Program-made: the position numbers and the translations under genes
Shown here: piece by piece, positions 62,940 through 64,000 of the stretch
Layout: each line of letters begins with the position of its first letter
Position numbering within the stretch: position 1 is the stretch's first letter
Assembly: GCA_030544225.1 (NCBI GenBank)
Contig: CM060495.1
Location: forward strand, 1,922,001-1,986,000
Direction of reading: 5' to 3'
DNA: 64,000 bases
Source: Skeletonema marinoi
Lineage: Eukaryota; Bacillariophyta; Thalassiosirophyceae; Thalassiosirales; Thalassiosiraceae
Notes under the pieces: model-generated
Databases searched by the model: none
What the model saw: only the letters and a program-made list of their open reading frames with translations
What the model was told of the DNA's origin: nothing

Positions 62940-63587
62940 ATGATTCTGCGTGTATTATCTTTTTCTATCTGGATCTGCACAATCGTATGTGGAATATGCT
63001 CAAAAAGAAAGGAGTGTTTTGTCCATGTTTAGCCTACTGGTATTGTAATCAGAATCCAAGAGTATGACAAGGACAAAATATATGTTTGCTCTCCTGATGA
63101 GCTTCCCCGCGATGTACGGGAGAAGACGGCCTATCATTCAGAGAAGCCCCAAGATCGTCAAAGATCTTCGCGTAGGAAGAGACGTTCCTACAGCGATAAA
63201 CTGAAGGAATCCTTTACGTTCAAGAGGAAGGATGGTCAAAGAAATAATGACGACTTTCAAGATTATGATGGTGTGCAGGCAACACTAGGAACAGAGAGCG
63301 GCAGTGAGTCAATTGAGAGGAGAAAGAAGAGCAAGAAGAAGCATAGGAAGAAAAAGAAGAGCAAGCACCGATCTTCATCTCATAAAAGGCATGATAGCAG
63401 CGTAGCCTCGATAGACATTGAGAACCAATCAAGCCCAAGCATCGTTACAGCTCCACCCGAAAGTGATCAGGATCACCCTCCTTCAAAATCTCCTCTGTCT
63501 CAGAGCCGCCTCTTTTCAAGCTTTCGTCGATTCAAAAGTAGTAATGATTCCGAGGGTTCGGATGACGAATCTGTTGAGCAAAGTTGA
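62940..63587 (+). CDS. Small Lys/Ser/Arg-rich protein of unknown function
   Basis: The frame is open from 63033, right after a TAG that also serves as an acceptor (CATGTTTAG), to TGA 63585-63587; there is no ATG inside near its start. A phase-matched exon 1 at 62940-62984 (MILRVLSFSIWICTI) with a GTATGT donor and a 48-bp intron completes a 199-residue model; the intron is short, so this exon is tentative. The body starts 'PTGIVIRIQEYDKDKIYVCS', then is very basic (RRKKSKKKHRKKKKSKHR) and ends in Ser/acidic stretches (SNDSEGSDDESVEQS). Lys/Ser content recalls silica-associated or nucleolar proteins; no domain recognised. Confidence 0.5.
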
Positions 63588-64000
63588 AGTGGGATGTTTT
63601 CGTGACGAAGATATTGAATTGTACAGAATATCGAAGATGTCTATTGTACGTGTGTTGATTTGATTATATTGGTGCTGCTCATGAAAATATTTTGTAATGA
63701 AGGGGATCTCCACTCTGGCGGCGAGACTAATTTTCGGATGAACCCTGAGAGTCCTACGTAGATTCGTGTCTGACGCTTTTTTTTGGTTGCCGCGCGATCA
63801 CCAAACACACCCCCACCACAAAAAGACACACACCATGGTGCTTTCTGCCTCCGTAGCCATCACATCACCCAATAACAATATAACAATCCAACAATGTGTT
63901 CACTAGACCAGTTTTCAACGCTGAATCGAATGGTGCCATCGGCGGCGGGTGGTATCCGACGTGTCATTACGAAATCGCCACTACATTACTAGCGGTATTT
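63588..64000. other. Right edge of window, no gene supported
   Basis: ATG triplets at 63835 (ACCATGG context) and 63894 open short plus-strand frames (24 and 32 codons) that could be first exons of a gene running out of the window; neither shows a donor that would prove this. Confidence 0.25.

Overview
The window looks like nuclear DNA of a diatom, most likely a centric (Thalassiosira/Skeletonema/Cyclotella-like) species. This is inferred from gene content and gene style, not from a database search. The signs are plastid-targeting leaders with a signal peptide ending in an A-F type (ASAFAP-like) junction, a tandem pair of diatom-type cyclins, wall/silica-type proteins with Lys/Ser clusters and PT-rich stretches, arrays of helicase-associated (HA) repeats, and short GT-AG introns with mostly GTAAG(T) donors on genes packed on both strands. 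Exon junctions were worked out by hand from reading frame and splice signals. No tRNA, rRNA or CRISPR array was seen.

Layout. 1-6.8 kb: the 3' end of a lamin-tail-like secreted protein, a GILT-type thiol reductase, an orphan plastid multi-membrane protein, a tiny plastid membrane protein and a conserved secretory/plastid protein. 7.5-11.1 kb: two same-strand cyclins sharing an intron position, with a repeat-rich upstream zone. 11.8-20.3 kb: prolyl 4-hydroxylase, an F-box-like protein, a duplicated mosaic with tandem repeats, a chromodomain + SUMO-interacting motif + RBR ubiquitin ligase with a C-terminal membrane anchor, and a seven-helix receptor. 20.9-23.7 kb: a tyrosine-recombinase (Crypton-like) element bounded by identical 14-bp palindromes. 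23.9-28.5 kb: a small two-exon membrane protein, a SnoaL-like protein, a Cys/His-repeat (WRKY19-type zinc finger) gene plus a decayed relative, and a 586-bp element with terminal inverted repeats.

28.7-37.8 kb: a GT92-like glycosyltransferase, two HA-repeat proteins carrying a PD-(D/E)XK nuclease-like C-terminus (the second lacks its 5' part), a methyltransferase between them, and a J-domain/ankyrin protein with an apparent frameshift. 38.1-48.2 kb: a nine-exon PT-rich, probably GPI-anchored wall protein, a broken SET-domain gene, and a divergent pair of related type I membrane proteins. 49.1-64 kb: another Cys/His-repeat protein, a GH78-like rhamnosidase fused to a five-bladed-propeller glycosidase-like domain, a thioredoxin/coiled-coil protein, a plastid phosphoglycolate-phosphatase-type HAD enzyme, a cytochrome P450, a silicalemma/silaffin-like membrane protein and a Lys/Ser-rich small protein.

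The most unusual items are the HA-repeat/nuclease fusions, the SIM-RBR-chromodomain membrane protein (a possible SUMO-targeted ubiquitin ligase of an unusual design), the rhamnosidase/propeller fusion and the palindrome-bounded recombinase element.
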